Shown here piece by piece: positions 17,872-25,524 of a DNA stretch of 64,000 nucleotides. Both the position numbers and the translations under genes were made by a program. The notes beneath the pieces were generated by a model. That model was not told where the DNA came from and made no database searches. It was given only the letters and a program-made list of their open reading frames with translations. Source of the stretch: Moorena bouillonii PNG (GTDB taxonomy: Bacteria > Cyanobacteriota > Cyanobacteriia > Cyanobacteriales > Coleofasciculaceae). The DNA lies in the NCBI RefSeq assembly GCF_001942495.1, contig NZ_MKZS01000001.1:6470787-6534786 (forward strand), in the 5' to 3' direction. Positions within the stretch are counted from its first letter, which is position 1; every line of letters starts with the position of its first letter.

Positions 17872-18996
17872 ATGGAACTTTCATTCACAAGTCTTTTTTC
17901 TGGTGCAGGTGGCTTAGATATCGGCTTTGAAATGGCTGGTTTTAAACATCTATACTCCACAGATATTGATACATGGAGCGTTAAAACACTCCGTAATAAT
18001 CGACCTGAGTGGGATGTTGAAGAAGCTGATATTCGAGAACTATCAGAAAGAGATTTACCTGATAGTGATGTAATTTTAGCAGGCGTTCCATGTCAGGGCT
18101 TTTCACTGGGCGGGAATCGAAAGGAAAATGACGAGAGGAATTTTCTGTTTCAAGAAGTTGTCCGAATGGCAAAGATCAAGAAGCCTCGCTTTATCGTAAT
18201 TGAAAATGTTCTCAATCTCAGGACAATGAAAGAACCCAAAAGTGGAAAGCCTTTTGTTGACGTAATTTCAGAGCATTTCAAGAGTCTTGGATACTACATA
18301 AAATATAATGTCTTCAGAGTATCTGGTTTTGGAGTGCCTCAAACGAGAAGAAGATTTATTTTTATTGCCAGCTTCGACCGATTTCCCTCAGCTTTTCACT
18401 GGCCCACGCCAGAGCCAGATACACCAGCATCAGCATATTTAGCTGATCTGGCTGCCAATCCATTCATTTCCCTTCCTAATCATTGTCCTGAATGGGGGTT
18501 CAAAAGCCGTGTTCATGAGGAGACTGGAAAGGCATTTGATCCTACTGAGACCCCTGTACCATGTAGATTCTCTCGAACTGGATCTGACGGACATCCAATA
18601 AGATCTTTGGATGCCCCATTTCCTGCTATTGATACTGGAACTATTTGGGGGTGGGCTCAGGGAAATGTGGTGGCAGAAAGAAAGGAAAAAGATCGCGTCA
18701 ATGGGCAATTTGTAAGGAATCCAAATATTAACTTAAAGCTATGGCGTATCAGTGCAAGCCGTCTTCGACGCTTTACTAATCGTGAATATGCCCGACTTCA
18801 AACTTTCCCAGACTCATGGGTATTTCATGGAGGAAATAAACGTCATGTCCACCAGCAGATTGGCAACGCTGTTCCTGTACAATTTGCCTATCGAGTTGCC
18901 TGTTTTCTTCAAGCAGTTTACCAAGCACAGTGTTTAGGCCAACCAATGAATTTATTTACTAATAATACGGTATTACAACTGGAATTGAATTTATAA
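17872..18996 (+). CDS. DNA (cytosine-5-)-methyltransferase of a restriction-modification system
   Basis: The protein has 374 residues with m5C methylase motifs in canonical order: I (SLFSGAGGLDIGFEMAGF), IV with catalytic Cys74 (GVPCQGFS), VI (IENV), VIII (VPQTRRRFIFIA) and X (QQIGNAVPVQFAYRVA), with a target-recognition region in between (about 190-300). It transfers a methyl group from S-adenosylmethionine to cytosine C5. It follows the putative endonuclease by one base, so they are co-transcribed. It has no HIP1 octamer. Confidence 0.93.
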   Translation: MELSFTSLFSGAGGLDIGFEMAGFKHLYSTDIDTWSVKTLRNNRPEWDVEEADIRELSERDLPDSDVILAGVPCQGFSLGGNRKENDERNFLFQEVVRMAKIKKPRFIVIENVLNLRTMKEPKSGKPFVDVISEHFKSLGYYIKYNVFRVSGFGVPQTRRRFIFIASFDRFPSAFHWPTPEPDTPASAYLADLAANPFISLPNHCPEWGFKSRVHEETGKAFDPTETPVPCRFSRTGSDGHPIRSLDAPFPAIDTGTIWGWAQGNVVAERKEKDRVNGQFVRNPNINLKLWRISASRLRRFTNREYARLQTFPDSWVFHGGNKRHVHQQIGNAVPVQFAYRVACFLQAVYQAQCLGQPMNLFTNNTVLQLELNL

Positions 18997-19067
18997 CTCA
19001 ATAATTTGGTATGATCAAGCCGATTCGTAGGTTGGTTTGAAGGACAAAGCCCAACAAGACCCCGGGC

Positions 19068-19310
19068 AATCCCTAGGGGTGTTAACAGGGTGACAATGAG
19101 CAAGTCGAAGCTGGAGATTATTATAGGGATTCCCAGTTAGGCTCCCATTTACCACCTTTTTCCCCCGCTTTACAAATTGGTGACCATTCGCTACTGTAGC
19201 GGTAATTCTGTCACCCCAGCACTAGGCTAGAGTAAACTTTACTATCACCGTTATTCAGTTGTCACAAGTCCGAGACCTTGCCGCCCTTCTTTGAGTTTGT
19301 TAGCCTAATG
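19068..19310 (+). promoter_or_regulatory. Candidate cobalamin riboswitch, better-preserved copy
   Basis: The 3' segment AGTCCGAGACCTTGCC (19,267-19,282) resembles the conserved 3' box of B12 riboswitches (AGTCnGgAgACCTGCC). Upstream there is TTAACAGGG (19,082-19,090) and a hairpin containing CGCTACTGTAGCG (19,190-19,202), recalling the conserved GCnACTGT. It lies directly in front of the Abi_C gene. A related but shortened block sits at 20,434-20,545, in front of cobN, where such a switch is expected. The GGGAA element is not intact (GGGTGA), so the call is tentative. Confidence 0.42.
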
Positions 19311-19351
19311 GATAACGAAAGATTCCCACACTGTTCACCACAGCGAATAGT

Positions 19352-19380
19352 GATTGAGCTTTGCTCACGCTACGCGATCG
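19352..19380 (+). repeat. 29-bp dispersed repeat, copy 1
   Basis: This stretch starts GATTGAGCTTTGCTCACGCT and ends CTACGCGATCG. It is identical over 29 bp to 21,498-21,526 inside cobN. Here it lies in the leader of the Abi_C gene. Confidence 0.9.
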
Positions 19381-19412
19381 AAGGCAGCAGCAATCGTGGC
19401 ATATTCCTTGCT

Positions 19413-20303
19413 ATGACCTGTACTTTAGAATTGTGTGATCAGGTTTTAAAGGTTGATTTAAGCGTGAAATTATTAAAAGAAACCATATTAGTTCTTCGTG
19501 ATATCATTACAGGTGATGGAAATTGTTCACCCTCTCGAAGTGGTCCCCAATTGGTTGAATTTTTTAACCAATTTGGTTCGAACGATGAATACGGTCCAGG
19601 TTTTCCTGCACGTAAGAAATACGCTGAGGATAAGTTAGGTGAGTTTAACAATAGGCCAATCATGAAAGATATCCTGCTCGCGGCTATTGATCCTCGTGAT
19701 TTTTGGGACAAAGGAAGTGAGAATAAAGAGGCAGTAGAACATCTTAATAAATATCTTGAATTTGATAATTATAAACTACAATGTTCAGAAAACAACAAAT
19801 GGGATGTTTATAAATTGGATAGTTCTCAAATTGAATTATCACATCCTTATGGAAATTCGCAGGAAGTAACACATAAATTTATTGATGAGCAAATCAGTAA
19901 ATGTGACGATAAGATTGCTAAAAGTGATTTTGATGGTGCAATCACTAACGCACGCTCTCTCGTTGAGGCAGTTTTGTTGGCAATCGAACAAGAGTTTGAT
20001 CCTAATCCATCGGACTATAAGGTAAACTTACCTGAACGGTATAAGAGAGTTCAAAAACACCTTAATCTTTCTCCAGGACAGGAAAACCTTGCAAAGTGTT
20101 TAAAGGAAATTCTCAATGGTCTAACAAAGATAGTTAATGGCTTGGCTACTTTGCGAAATAACATGAGCGATGCTCACGCCAGATCCTATCAACCGTCGGA
20201 ACATCATGCCAGACTAGCAGTTAATTCGGCTAAAACACTATGCCACTTTCTATTTGCAACAAAGGAGTATCAAATGCAGAAAAACAACAAACCTAACAAT
20301 TAA
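19413..20303 (+). CDS. Abi_C-type (abortive infection C-terminal domain) protein
   Basis: The product has 296 residues from ATG 19,413. A longer frame from TTG 19,278 is open, but its first 45 codons read through the riboswitch-like block and a dispersed repeat, so I reject it. The C-terminal half resembles Abi_C: DFDGAITNARSLVEAVLLAI, YKRVQKHLNLSPG, LNGLTKIVNGLATLRNNMSD and HARLAVNSAKTLCHFLF. Such domains occur in phage-exclusion proteins and accompany other defence genes, and here it follows a restriction-modification pair. A distinctive N-terminal region (about 1-150) was not recognised. Codon use is AT-rich and no HIP1 site is present. The defence role is inferred. Confidence 0.65.
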   Translation: MTCTLELCDQVLKVDLSVKLLKETILVLRDIITGDGNCSPSRSGPQLVEFFNQFGSNDEYGPGFPARKKYAEDKLGEFNNRPIMKDILLAAIDPRDFWDKGSENKEAVEHLNKYLEFDNYKLQCSENNKWDVYKLDSSQIELSHPYGNSQEVTHKFIDEQISKCDDKIAKSDFDGAITNARSLVEAVLLAIEQEFDPNPSDYKVNLPERYKRVQKHLNLSPGQENLAKCLKEILNGLTKIVNGLATLRNNMSDAHARSYQPSEHHARLAVNSAKTLCHFLFATKEYQMQKNNKPNN

Positions 20304-20433
20304 AACCCAATGCAATAGCTAATTAAACTCAGTCAGAGAGTCACCCCCGACCCCTGGCTGCAAAAGCAGACATGAGACGATCACCATCACCCGCTCTTCA
20401 ACATCCTGGTGCCTGACAATCACACCAAACCCC

Positions 20434-20545
20434 AACCATCCCTAGCCATGTTAAAAGGGTGACAATGGGCAGGTAAAACCTGGAGATTATTAACGAGTTA
20501 CAACACCTAGAGCCTTGCCATCTCTCCCTGAGTCCAATAGACTCA
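20434..20545 (+). promoter_or_regulatory. Degenerate second copy of the riboswitch-like block, before cobN
   Basis: It shares GGGTGACAATG and CTGGAGATTATTA with the block at 19,068-19,124 and CCTTGCC with 19,276-19,282, in the same order, about 30-140 bp before cobN. The central 140 bp of the upstream copy, including the CTACTGT hairpin, is missing. It is probably a deleted duplicate of the cobN leader. The rest of the 20,304-20,574 gap shows nothing else. Confidence 0.4.
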
Positions 20546-21156
20546 TTTAGAATCAACGAATCGCACCCTAAACTATGCATCGCATCGCCGCAACTCCGGG
20601 AGGATGGAACCCTGAAGCTGAAGGGGTTATCTTCATCGAACAAACCCCAGCACCGATTATTTTCCTGACTGCTGCTGACACGGATATCCAAACCCTAGCC
20701 GCATCGGTATCCCAACTTCCGCCAGATTTCCCAGCTATTCGAGTTGCTAATCTGTTGCAGTTGCAGCAACAACTAACCATTGATACCTATGCTGAGGATA
20801 TCTTGGCCAAAGCACGGATTATCATTATCAGATTATTGGGGGGACGCTCCTACTGGTCTTATGGCTTAGAAGTGGTGAAAGAGACAGTAGAACAAACTGG
20901 CGCTAGGTTATTGGTTTTACCAGGAGATGACCGACCAGATCCTACCTTAACTAGTCACTCCACAGAAACTATTCCGATAGTGAATCAATTATGGCGCTAC
21001 TTTACAGAAGGCGGTGTTGAGAATTTCACTAACGCTCTTAAATTTGTGGCAGATGTATGCTTGGAGCAAACTAATAATCCACCACCACCCAAACCTGTGC
21101 CTCGGGTTGGGGTTTATCCATGGCAATCGGGGATAACTGAAGAAGCTACTGACAAT

Positions 21157-21300
21157 GTTACAACAAATTTTGCCCCCCTAGCCCCCCAGCGAGCAATCCC
21201 TCGCTGGGGGGAAATTGAGGTAAAGTCCCCCAGAATTGGGGGATTTAGGGGGCTTGCAGCTAAAGGTAGTGAGGTCAATTCATCTGAAAACGGCTGTAAA
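21157..21300. repeat. Dispersed repeat A, in frame within cobN (144 bp)
   Basis: This copy runs from GTTACAACAAATTTTGCCCC to AACGGCTGTAAA and contains CCCCCCTAGCCCCCCAG paired with CTGGGGGGAAATTG and further GGGGG/CCCCC arms. Repeat B at 22,201-22,332 is a close relative (132 bp). The repeat is 48 codons long and contains no stop in the cobN frame. Confidence 0.92.
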
Positions 21301-21497
21301 GGCAATCTTAAAGTAGGTATCCTGTTCTACCGTGCCCATTACTTAGCGGGAAATACAGCACCGATTGATGGGTTATGTCAGGCTTTGGTAGAACGGGGCT
21401 TGGAACCGGTGCCAGTATTTGTCTCTTCTTTACGGGATCTAGAGGTACAACGGGAATTGTTAGGCTATTTCCAAAATCCCGATAGCTCTAGTAGTGC

Positions 21498-21526
21498 GAT
21501 TGAGCTTTGCTCACGCTACGCGATCG
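21498..21526. repeat. 29-bp dispersed repeat, copy 2, in frame within cobN
   Basis: It is identical to 19,352-19,380. It inserts about ten residues (IELCSRYA and flanks) directly before the conserved IAVLLNTTSFSVAK segment of CobN. Its end overlaps a HIP1 octamer. Confidence 0.9.
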
Positions 21527-22163
21527 CAGTGTTGCTGAATACGACTAGTTTCTCGGTGGCTAAGTTGGATGCTGAGGTACATCAGTTGGAGTTGTGGGAA
21601 CGGCTGGATGTGCCTGTGTTACAGGTTATTTTAAGTAGTGGCACGGTGGAACAGTGGGAGTCTGGGTTTCAGGGATTGATGCCGAGGGATACTGCTATGA
21701 ATGTGGCGTTGCCGGAGGTGGATGGGCGAATTATTAGTCGTGCGATTTCCTTTAAGTCGGCGCAACGGTGGAATCCTGCTCTGGAAACGGATGTGGTGGT
21801 TTATGAACCGGTATGCGATCGCATTCAGTTTGTAGCAGATTTAGCCATGAATTGGCTACAGTTACGGCAAACCCTACCGAATCAGAGAAAGGTTGCTCTG
21901 ATTTTAGCTAATTACCCCAATCGAGATGGCAGGCTGGCCAATGGCGTAGGATTAGATACCCCGGCCAGTTGTGTAGAGATTTTAAAAGGGTTACGGGATG
22001 CTGGGTATTGGGTTGAGAAGATTCCGGAAAGTGGGGATGAGTTGATTGAGTGGTTGACCGCTGGGGTGACCAATGATCCGGAAGGATGGCAGTTACGTTT
22101 GGTACGACAAGAGTTGAGTTGGCAGGACTATTGGGACTATTTTCAAGGGTTACCGATAGGGGT

Positions 22164-23090
22164 TCAAAAGGGAATCCGTGAGCGTTGGGGAGAGTTTGAT
22201 GTTACAGCAAGTTTCGCCCCCCTAGCCCCCCAACTTTGGGGGGAAATTGAGTTAAAGTCCCCCAGAATTGGGGGATTTAGGGGGCTTGTCCCTAAAGGTA
22301 GTGAGGTCAATTTATCTGAAAACGGCTGTAAATTCTGATTGACAAACCGCTTTACCTGACGGTAGATTCGATTCTTTTTATCCTCTACTTTGCAGATAGA
22401 GATATGGTCAACATCCATCGGCACAGGAATAACGTTCTTAATACCAGGGTCAGCACTGGTTTGATTCACCACTAAAATCCCATTGGTAGGTCTGGTTTCG
22501 CAGTAAACCAGCATCGGGATTTGGCTAAACTGGTGGTCATTGCGATACAAAAGATTCAGTTCCCGTAAGCGAGAATGGTGCGCCTCCAATTCGTCAACAC
22601 TGACAGTGGTTTGTAGAATCGTGCCAATGTGCTTAATCCAACTTGCCAAATCAGAACCAGAATGAGGGGTAGACAGGAAAACAATTCCCCTCGTCCCAGA
22701 TGCGATCGCTTGCCATTTGCCAAAATCCCTAGCACTGCGCAGCATCTGTTTCACCAGCAGTCCCCCCATACTGTGAGTAACGAAAATTATTGGGCGATCG
22801 CCTATCTCATAGCTATCCAGTAGATCTAAACTATTAGTCGCCCGGTCTACCAGAGGCATAGAATTACCCTTCCATCTAAACGGTTCTACCTGATAAGCCA
22901 GAGACCAAATTCCCAGATCTGATAAATCTTCCCCCAGCCAAGCAGGCCAAAAATTATTATCATCTCGCCGTTCTTGCGGGTGCCAAGTACCCCGGGCATC
23001 ACCCCCAAGTCCATGGACAAAAATGACATCCCCACGGCGAGAGGGGTTCTCAGTACCAGAAATTTCAATTAAATCGTTACGATCACTCAC
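22164..23090 (-). CDS. Alpha/beta hydrolase (SERAC1/PGAP1-like), repeat-derived C-terminus
   Basis: The frame has 308 codons. Residues 1-250 form a serine hydrolase domain: oxyanion region VIFVHGLGGDARGTW, nucleophile elbow THSMGGLLVKQML (Ser in HSMGG), IVFLSTPHSGSDLASW and a catalytic-His candidate in VDHISICK. This subtype is found in lipases and as an N-terminal effector domain of STAND-type ATPases. From LQPFSDKLTSLP onward the protein translates dispersed repeat B, so the native C-terminus has been lost or replaced. It may be a free enzyme or the remains of a larger multidomain protein. Confidence 0.72.
   Translation of the reverse strand: MSDRNDLIEISGTENPSRRGDVIFVHGLGGDARGTWHPQERRDDNNFWPAWLGEDLSDLGIWSLAYQVEPFRWKGNSMPLVDRATNSLDLLDSYEIGDRPIIFVTHSMGGLLVKQMLRSARDFGKWQAIASGTRGIVFLSTPHSGSDLASWIKHIGTILQTTVSVDELEAHHSRLRELNLLYRNDHQFSQIPMLVYCETRPTNGILVVNQTSADPGIKNVIPVPMDVDHISICKVEDKKNRIYRQVKRFVNQNLQPFSDKLTSLPLGTSPLNPPILGDFNSISPQSWGARGAKLAVTSNSPQRSRIPF
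22201..22332. repeat. Dispersed repeat B at the cobN/hydrolase junction
   Basis: This 132-bp relative of repeat A provides the last codons of the truncated cobN on the plus strand and the last 50-odd codons of the alpha/beta hydrolase on the minus strand. It therefore marks a recombination junction. Confidence 0.92.
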
Positions 23091-23191
23091 AGACTAGCTC
23101 TCCAGGAATGAAGGTCATTAGACTTCTTGCAGAAGTCGGGAACAGGGAACAGGGAACAGGGAACAGTGGAGAATAATTGAGACAAACAATA

Positions 23192-23295
23192 TAGCACTAC
23201 CCATTAAAGTTAGGACATTGATACAAGCAGCAAAAGCTGTTTTAGTAAACTTTTGCCTCTTGCCTTTTGCCTCTTGCCTTGGGCGTAGCGCTGTA
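23192..23295. repeat. Dispersed element, copy 2
   Basis: It shares TATAGCACTAC(C/G)CATTAAAG, AGGACATTGATACAAGCAGC, TAGTAAACTTTTGCCTCTTG and a GCGTAGCGCT end with 9148-9250, with a few changes and one heptad length difference. Confidence 0.8.
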
Positions 23296-23520
23296 ACCCT
23301 GATCCTCAGCTAGGGTGCTGGCATCGGAGGAATTGACACCGATGGGTTTAATCGCCATGCCCTTACCAGATCTTGCTATCCAATAGAATAGCTACCAACT
23401 GACTGAGTCCGGAGAAATCCGGAAAGTGCTAATAAATTCTCTGTCTACCCATTATTCCGCCGCTCCCTACTCCCGATTCCCGATTCCCGATTCCCGATTC
23501 CCGACTCCCGATTCCTCTAT

Positions 23521-23536
23521 TTTTATCCGGATAAAA
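23521..23536. promoter_or_regulatory. 16-bp perfect palindrome TTTTATCCGGATAAAA, copy 1
   Basis: This palindrome lies 265 bp before the first exported-protein gene and is followed by AATAACTTATTT. It is repeated exactly, with the following bases, at 24,543-24,558 before the second paralogue. It may be an operator or simply part of the duplicated segment. Confidence 0.5.
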
Positions 23537-23800
23537 AATAACTTATTTTTTTGTTATCAGAGAAAATAAAATTTTTTAAGAAAAGTAAAAACTTTCCGGA
23601 TAATCAATAATGATGAGTTTTTACTTTAACTCAGTATTATCTCTATTTCTATAACTACATAATAGTTATGTAGTTAATTTTTTTCAGTAGTATTTCTAAT
23701 TTACAACCATCTTTATAGGCGGTTACTTTAGAACTATGAAACGAGTTAAACACTAACTCAATTCCAGGATAAACTATCAACTCACAAAGCTCGAAAAACA

Positions 23801-24232
23801 ATGAACAACAACTCTCTTTCTCTAAGCAAAACTCTCATCAACACAGGTCTCATTTTTGCGGGCTTAACTGCTGTACTGGCCACATCAGCTAACGCTGAAT
23901 CAGCGATTCGTGGATCTGCCGTAGAGACACGGGCTTCTGGGAGCTCTATCAGTGTTTCTGGTGAGCTGATTTTACCTGAAGCTCTCCACTTTTCTGGTCC
24001 ATTGACTGTTACACCAACCTACGCCGATGCTGGAACAAGCACTGCAACTATCGTTAACCTCACCCTAGATGGAACTGGAGTTGCGGCAGTCTCTACTACT
24101 ACCACTAGTAGCTCAACAAATGCATTCCTTGCCGAAGCTGCAACGGCTCTAGGTGCTGCTACCACCGTTGAGGATCAAGCCGCTTTAATCCGTGCCGGAG
24201 CAGGTAATGAAGGCTTGGGTGCTCTAGAGTAA
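23801..24232 (+). CDS. Small exported Ala/Thr/Ser-rich protein, paralogue 1
   Basis: The family was not recognised. The 143-residue product has a signal peptide (LINTGLIFAGLTAVLATSAN, then AES), a conserved mid part (AIRGSAVETRASGSSISVSG and ELILPEALHFSGPL), a Thr/Ser/Ala-rich linker and a conserved end (VEDQAALIRAGAGNEGLGAL). It is about 85 percent identical by eye to the protein at 25,084-25,524, and their leader sequences also match (AGGATAAACTATCAA and CAAAGCTCGAAAAAC just before the start). It is probably secreted or surface-bound. The partner may be the large barrel-like protein downstream. Confidence 0.8.
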   Translation: MNNNSLSLSKTLINTGLIFAGLTAVLATSANAESAIRGSAVETRASGSSISVSGELILPEALHFSGPLTVTPTYADAGTSTATIVNLTLDGTGVAAVSTTTTSSSTNAFLAEAATALGAATTVEDQAALIRAGAGNEGLGALE

Positions 24233-24542
24233 ATTAACAGTAAGCAGGACTTACGCCAGGCACCCCGAAATCTCCTAAACGTGGTCAGGGTTGTAACATT
24301 GCTCTCGAATAAATTGTCAGGTAAATAGGCGTAAAAGGGAGTTGGGGTGCTGGGGAGAGGGGTTTTTCAGGTTAAACATACCTTTTTATTAGCTTTAATC
24401 CCCTCTATCTCCCCACCTCCCCACCAATCACATTTGAGTCCAACTTTGAAACAGCCCTGGGGGGTGAGGGAGGATTCCTGTTCCCTGATCCGAAGCTCAC
24501 AGCGCTATAACTAGTTACCTAATAACTACAGTTGAATTCTAG

Positions 24543-24558
24543 TTTTATCCGGATAAAA
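24543..24558. promoter_or_regulatory. 16-bp perfect palindrome TTTTATCCGGATAAAA, copy 2
   Basis: It is identical to copy 1 at 23,521 and is followed by the same AATAACTTATTT. It lies 526 bp before the second paralogue because an element has been inserted between. Confidence 0.5.
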
Positions 24559-24607
24559 AATAACTTATTTAGTTTAAAAAAGCAACAACATCCTAGATAA
24601 GCTTATC

Positions 24608-24780
24608 GTAAGCATTCAGCTATCAGCCATCAGCCATCAGCTAATGCGCTAATTGATGTGCTACTTGATGTGCTTATGGGCGATTAGGAAGCTACGGAAC
24701 TTTTGAATCAAACAAGTAAGCAAAAGTTTAATCTGAGTTATGAAAAGCTGACTGCTGACCGCTGACGGCTGAATGCTTAC
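24608..24780. repeat. MITE-like element with 13-bp inverted ends
   Basis: GTAAGCATTCAGC at the left and its exact complement GCTGAATGCTTAC at the right enclose 173 bp with CAGCCAT and CTGACCG heptads. No transposase frame is present. A related element with 9-bp inverted ends lies at 39,701-39,898. Confidence 0.7.
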
Positions 24781-25083
24781 AGCTTATCTGCCTTTAAATT
24801 GTTTATTTCCTATTCTCTGTTCCCTGTTCCCTGTTCCCTTTGATTAACTTATATATCCCAAATTAAATTCTGAACAGATTAGTCAATAAATACTGATCAA
24901 GTTTCCACGTAATTCAGTATTATCCCTAGTTTACTGACTACAAACTAGTTATAGATTTCGATAAGTTAAGTGTTCTCTCGGATTTACTATAGTCTTCCCA
25001 TGAAGTTACTTTATAACTATGAAACGGGTTCAAGGATGACCTAAGTTCAGGATAAACTATCAAGGGACAAAGCTCGAAAAACC

Positions 25084-25524
25084 ATGAATAATAAGCATCT
25101 AAATCTAGGAAAAATTCTGATCAACACAGGTCTCGTTTTTGCGGGCTTAACTGGTCTACTAGCTACATCAGCTAATGCTGAATCAGCGATTCGCGGATCT
25201 GCCGTGGAGACAAGGGCTTCTGGGAGTTCTATCAGTGTTTCCGGTGAGCTGATTTTACCTGAAGCTCTCCACTTTCCTGGTCCATTAGTTGTTACACCAG
25301 CATACACTGGTGCAGGAACAAACACTGCAACTATCGATACCCTCACCCTAGATGGCGGTACAGCTGCGGCAGTGTCGGCTACTACCAGTAGTAGCTCAAC
25401 AAATGCATTCCTTGAGGCAGCTGCAGACGCTCTCGATGCTGCTGTTACTGCTGCTGTAGTTGAGGATCAAGCCGCTTTAATCCGTGCGGGAGCTGGTACT
25501 GAAGGCTTAGGTGCTCTAGATTAA
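25084..25524 (+). CDS. Small exported Ala/Thr/Ser-rich protein, paralogue 2
   Basis: The product has 146 residues. It has the same signal peptide type (LINTGLVFAGLTGLLATSAN, then AES) and the same conserved blocks (SAIRGSAVETRASGSSISVS, ELILPEALHFPGPLVV, AALIRAGAGTEGLGALD) as the gene at 23,801. Differences concentrate in the Ala/Thr/Ser linker, which suggests that the two ends are functionally constrained. It is followed after about 500 bp of repeats by the putative outer-membrane protein. Function is unknown. Confidence 0.8.
   Translation: MNNKHLNLGKILINTGLVFAGLTGLLATSANAESAIRGSAVETRASGSSISVSGELILPEALHFPGPLVVTPAYTGAGTNTATIDTLTLDGGTAAAVSATTSSSSTNAFLEAAADALDAAVTAAVVEDQAALIRAGAGTEGLGALD

Larger units (their letters stand above)
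20575..22338 (+). pseudogene. cobN: Truncated cobaltochelatase subunit CobN with in-frame repeat insertions
   Basis: The start MHRIAATPGGWNPEAEGVIF and the later VGILFYRAHYLAGNTAPIDG, AVLLNTTSFSVAKL and LILANYPNRDGRLANGVGLD match the N-terminal half of CobN, the large subunit of the cobalt-inserting chelatase of B12 synthesis. CobN is normally about 1,250 residues. This frame has 587, of which residues 195-242 are one copy of a dispersed repeat and the last about 46 residues are a second copy of the same repeat. A third insert near residues 305-316 (SAIELCSRYA) translates a different 29-bp repeat. The C-terminal half, containing much of the chelatase region, is absent. The frame is open but the product is unlikely to be a working chelatase. 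Confidence 0.85.
23091..23800. repeat. Repeat-rich intergenic region
   Basis: No gene is seen. It holds GGGAACA heptads (23,138-23,167), dispersed element copy 2 (23,192-23,295), CCCGATT heptads (about 23,470-23,515) and, nearer the next gene, AT-rich DNA with the palindrome at 23,521-23,536. Confidence 0.8.
24233..25083. repeat. Duplicated leader region containing a MITE-like insertion
   Basis: No gene is seen. A 16-bp palindrome at 24,543-24,558 and the last 200 bp before 25,084 duplicate the leader of the first paralogue. Between them is an element (24,608-24,780) with 13-bp perfect inverted ends and heptads, which explains most of the extra length of this leader. Confidence 0.7.

Noticed and set aside
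19278-19412. Upstream extension of the Abi_C gene from TTG 19,278
   Set aside because: It translates the riboswitch-like 3' box and a 29-bp dispersed repeat, so it is unlikely to be native coding.
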